A DNA stretch of 64,000 nt from a bacterium (GTDB lineage Bacteria; Vulcanimicrobiota; Vulcanimicrobiia; Vulcanimicrobiales; Vulcanimicrobiaceae). Shown here in pieces: positions 62,862 to 64,000 of this stretch (the stretch's first letter is position 1; each line of letters starts with the position of its first letter). A program made the translations under genes and the position numbers. The stretch lies in contig JAJYFL010000011.1 in the NCBI GenBank assembly GCA_021790935.1, forward strand, positions 1 to 64,000, in the 5' to 3' direction. Under the pieces are notes generated by a model that was not told the DNA's origin, did not search any database, and saw only the letters and a list, made by a program, of their open reading frames with translations.

Positions 62862-63545
62862 TTAATGAAAGCCGGGTTCGGGTGCGCCGAGCGTGACGTG
62901 CGCCGAGGCAGGCGCGACGCCCGGCGCAGAGGTGGCGAGCACTTCGATGGTGCTGCCTCGCAAGTAATCGGGTGCGGTCGAGATGATGGCTCCAAAGCGC
63001 CCGTTGACGTCGGTTTGGACGTCGCTGCGGCTGACGAGGACCGTCGGGATATCCGGCGAGAGCGTAGCGAGCAGGGTGATCGTCACCGGGGCGCCCGGGG
63101 GCGCCTGCCCGTTGACGGCGATCGCCTCGCTGCCCGGCAGATGCCGCGCCTCGATTTGAATCGCCCCGCTGAAGCTGCGCTGCGGCCCGCTGCCCGCCGT
63201 GGCGGCCGGCGGGCGCAGTGAGGCGCTCCGGGTGGTGCGAGCGAGGCGCTCGATATGAGCGGCCAGGCTCTGGTCGACGACGAGGTCTCCGCCGGCGTAA
63301 CGCGGCGCCCGGTCGGCGATCTCGACGCGATCGTTCACGTCGTAGAGCGTCTCCCCGGGCCGCAGCACGACGACGAGTCCAGGCCGTGAGAGGCTGACGG
63401 AGCGCTCCGGTCCGAGCCACCGATAGGCGAGCCCGGCGCGCGCCGCGACGGTCGCGAGCGGAACGCCGCTCTGCGCGCCGGCCGCAATGGCCGGAAGCAT
63501 CGAGAGCGAGAGCGCTGCCGCTAGGGCGGTCGCCGGGTTACGCAT
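62862..63545 (-). CDS. Exported protein with a copper amine oxidase N-terminal-like (stalk) domain
   Basis: 227 residues. A signal peptide (AALSLSMLPAIAAGAQS) is followed by SGVPLATVAARAGLAYRWLG, then RSVSLSRPGLVVVLRPGETL, a pattern resembling copper-amine-oxidase N-terminal (stalk) domains. The C-terminal half (about 125-225) is immunoglobulin-like, reading IAVNGQAPPGAPVTITLLAT and TDVNGRFGAII, like carboxypeptidase-regulatory or bacterial Ig domains. It opens the minus-strand Tad unit 45 bases before flp, so it may be a pilus-associated envelope protein. Function inferred. Confidence 0.6.
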   Translation of the reverse strand: MRNPATALAAALSLSMLPAIAAGAQSGVPLATVAARAGLAYRWLGPERSVSLSRPGLVVVLRPGETLYDVNDRVEIADRAPRYAGGDLVVDQSLAAHIERLARTTRSASLRPPAATAGSGPQRSFSGAIQIEARHLPGSEAIAVNGQAPPGAPVTITLLATLSPDIPTVLVSRSDVQTDVNGRFGAIISTAPDYLRGSTIEVLATSAPGVAPASAHVTLGAPEPGFH

Positions 63546-63600
63546 GGGTGTGCCTCCGTCTCTTTCGGTGGCGCCATCATGCCACTGCGACGATGCCGGT

Positions 63601-63690
63601 TCAAGGGTTATAATATGTTTAGTGGTAATTCTTTACTAAACGTCTATTGCATGTTAACGCATTAACGTATCTAAACATGGCATAATGGCA
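63601..63690. promoter_or_regulatory. AT-rich divergent promoter region of the Tad locus
   Basis: In strong contrast to its surroundings this 90-base stretch is rich in A and T. It contains an exact 7-base inverted repeat (GTTTAGT at 63618-63624, ACTAAAC at 63636-63642, 11 bases between). ATTATA-like sequences at 63610-63617 could be a -10 for the minus strand and CATAAT at about 63681 a -10 for the plus strand. It separates the pilin unit from the secretin gene. The inverted repeat is a candidate operator; the regulator is unknown. Confidence 0.5.
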
Positions 63691-63748
63691 TCCACGGCAA
63701 TCCGTGCGGTTTGCGCACGGCCGCCGCTCGATGTCGGGAGGACGCTGG

Positions 63749-64000
63749 ATGCAACTCGGGCCCTTTGGATACAGACTCGCCGCGCTGGTGCTTGTGGGCA
63801 CGCTCGCGCTCGCGGCCTCCTCCGCGCCGGCGGGAGCCGATACGCAGACGCTGCTCTCGGTCGAGTCGGGACACTCGGTCGTCTTGCGCACGCCGGGGCT
63901 GAAACGCGTCGCCGTGGGCGATGGCCGGATCGCCGGCGTCGTGCCGATCGGCCAGCGAGAGCTGGTCGTCAGCGGAAAGGCGCCCGGCCATACGACGATC
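63749..64000 (+). CDS. cpaC: Tad pilus secretin CpaC/RcpA, N-terminal part
   Basis: 84 codons run off the right edge. A signal peptide (LAALVLVGTLALAASSAPAG) leads to the N0-like domain of Tad secretins: TLLSVESGHSVVLRTPG, LKRVAVGDGRIAGVVPIG, ELVVSGKAPGHTT. The secretin makes the outer-membrane pore for the pilus. ATG 63749 has GGAGGA seven bases upstream; an in-frame ATG six codons earlier lacks a site. It is divergent from the other Tad genes. Confidence 0.85.
   Translation, partial: MQLGPFGYRLAALVLVGTLALAASSAPAGADTQTLLSVESGHSVVLRTPGLKRVAVGDGRIAGVVPIGQRELVVSGKAPGHTTI

Overview
The window is GC-rich, tightly packed bacterial chromosome. Gene ends and starts repeatedly overlap by 1 to 15 bases, and several convergent genes share coding sequence at their ends. 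The cell envelope looks diderm: there is a TonB-like protein, an outer-membrane beta-barrel porin, and the start of a Tad pilus secretin. Respiration appears to run on menaquinone through a bc complex, with system II cytochrome c maturation. My best guess is an uncultured, WPS-2/Eremiobacterota-like lineage. That is inferred from gene content and style; there is no rRNA in the window to confirm it.

Left part (1-10.9 kb): the end of a beta-propeller gene, ilvE, a five-gene minus-strand unit for a BMP-type nucleoside ABC importer followed by a serine beta-lactamase-fold protein, a DUF5069 gene, an AI-2E-family permease, arginase, an endonuclease/exonuclease/phosphatase-like gene, a TonB-like protein and a glutaredoxin. 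From 20.0 down to 10.9 kb on the minus strand runs a heme/siroheme unit: a precorrin-2 dehydrogenase/HemC/HemD fusion, hemB, a MobA-like nucleotidyltransferase, hemL, the redox repressor rex, hemA, a CobA-HemD fusion and a DUF92 membrane protein. It encodes every step from glutamyl-tRNA to uroporphyrinogen III and on to sirohydrochlorin, with the NADH/NAD sensor inside the unit.

Middle (20-42 kb): an ArnT-like glycosyltransferase is followed by a repeat-rich 330-base spacer. Then comes a minus-strand respiratory block: menG, a polyprenyl diphosphate synthase, tatA, tatC, resB, ccsA, a Rieske protein and a cytochrome b-cytochrome c fusion. Next is a phospholipase D-like gene and a high-affinity potassium module: a porin, a 27-residue membrane peptide, and kdpF, kdpA, kdpB and kdpC. 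The potassium regulation is split in an unusual way. One protein carries two KdpD sensor modules and no kinase, and a separate histidine kinase is paired with a NarL/LuxR-type rather than an OmpR-type response regulator. TatD, a ferredoxin/flavodoxin-NADP reductase and a near-palindromic 163-base element follow.

Right part (42-64 kb): a diguanylate cyclase, metG and rsmI are followed by an accessory island. The island holds three GT87-like membrane glycosyltransferases and two further polytopic glycosyltransferase-like proteins. It also holds a SARP/MalT-like regulator translationally coupled to one of the glycosyltransferases, a DUF4160/DUF2442 pair with a readable promoter and operator, and a truncated RES-domain toxin. 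The island runs directly into a Tad/Flp pilus locus on the minus strand: a pilin, two prepilin peptidases, CpaB, a TadZ-TadA fusion, TadB, TadC, and DUF192. A secretin gene reads out of the right edge on the plus strand.

The points most worth a second look are three genes whose conserved N-termini extend past any ATG, GTG or TTG, the domain fusions in the heme and Tad loci, the split Kdp sensor, the coupled glycosyltransferase/pilus island, and several strong inverted repeats at regulatory positions.
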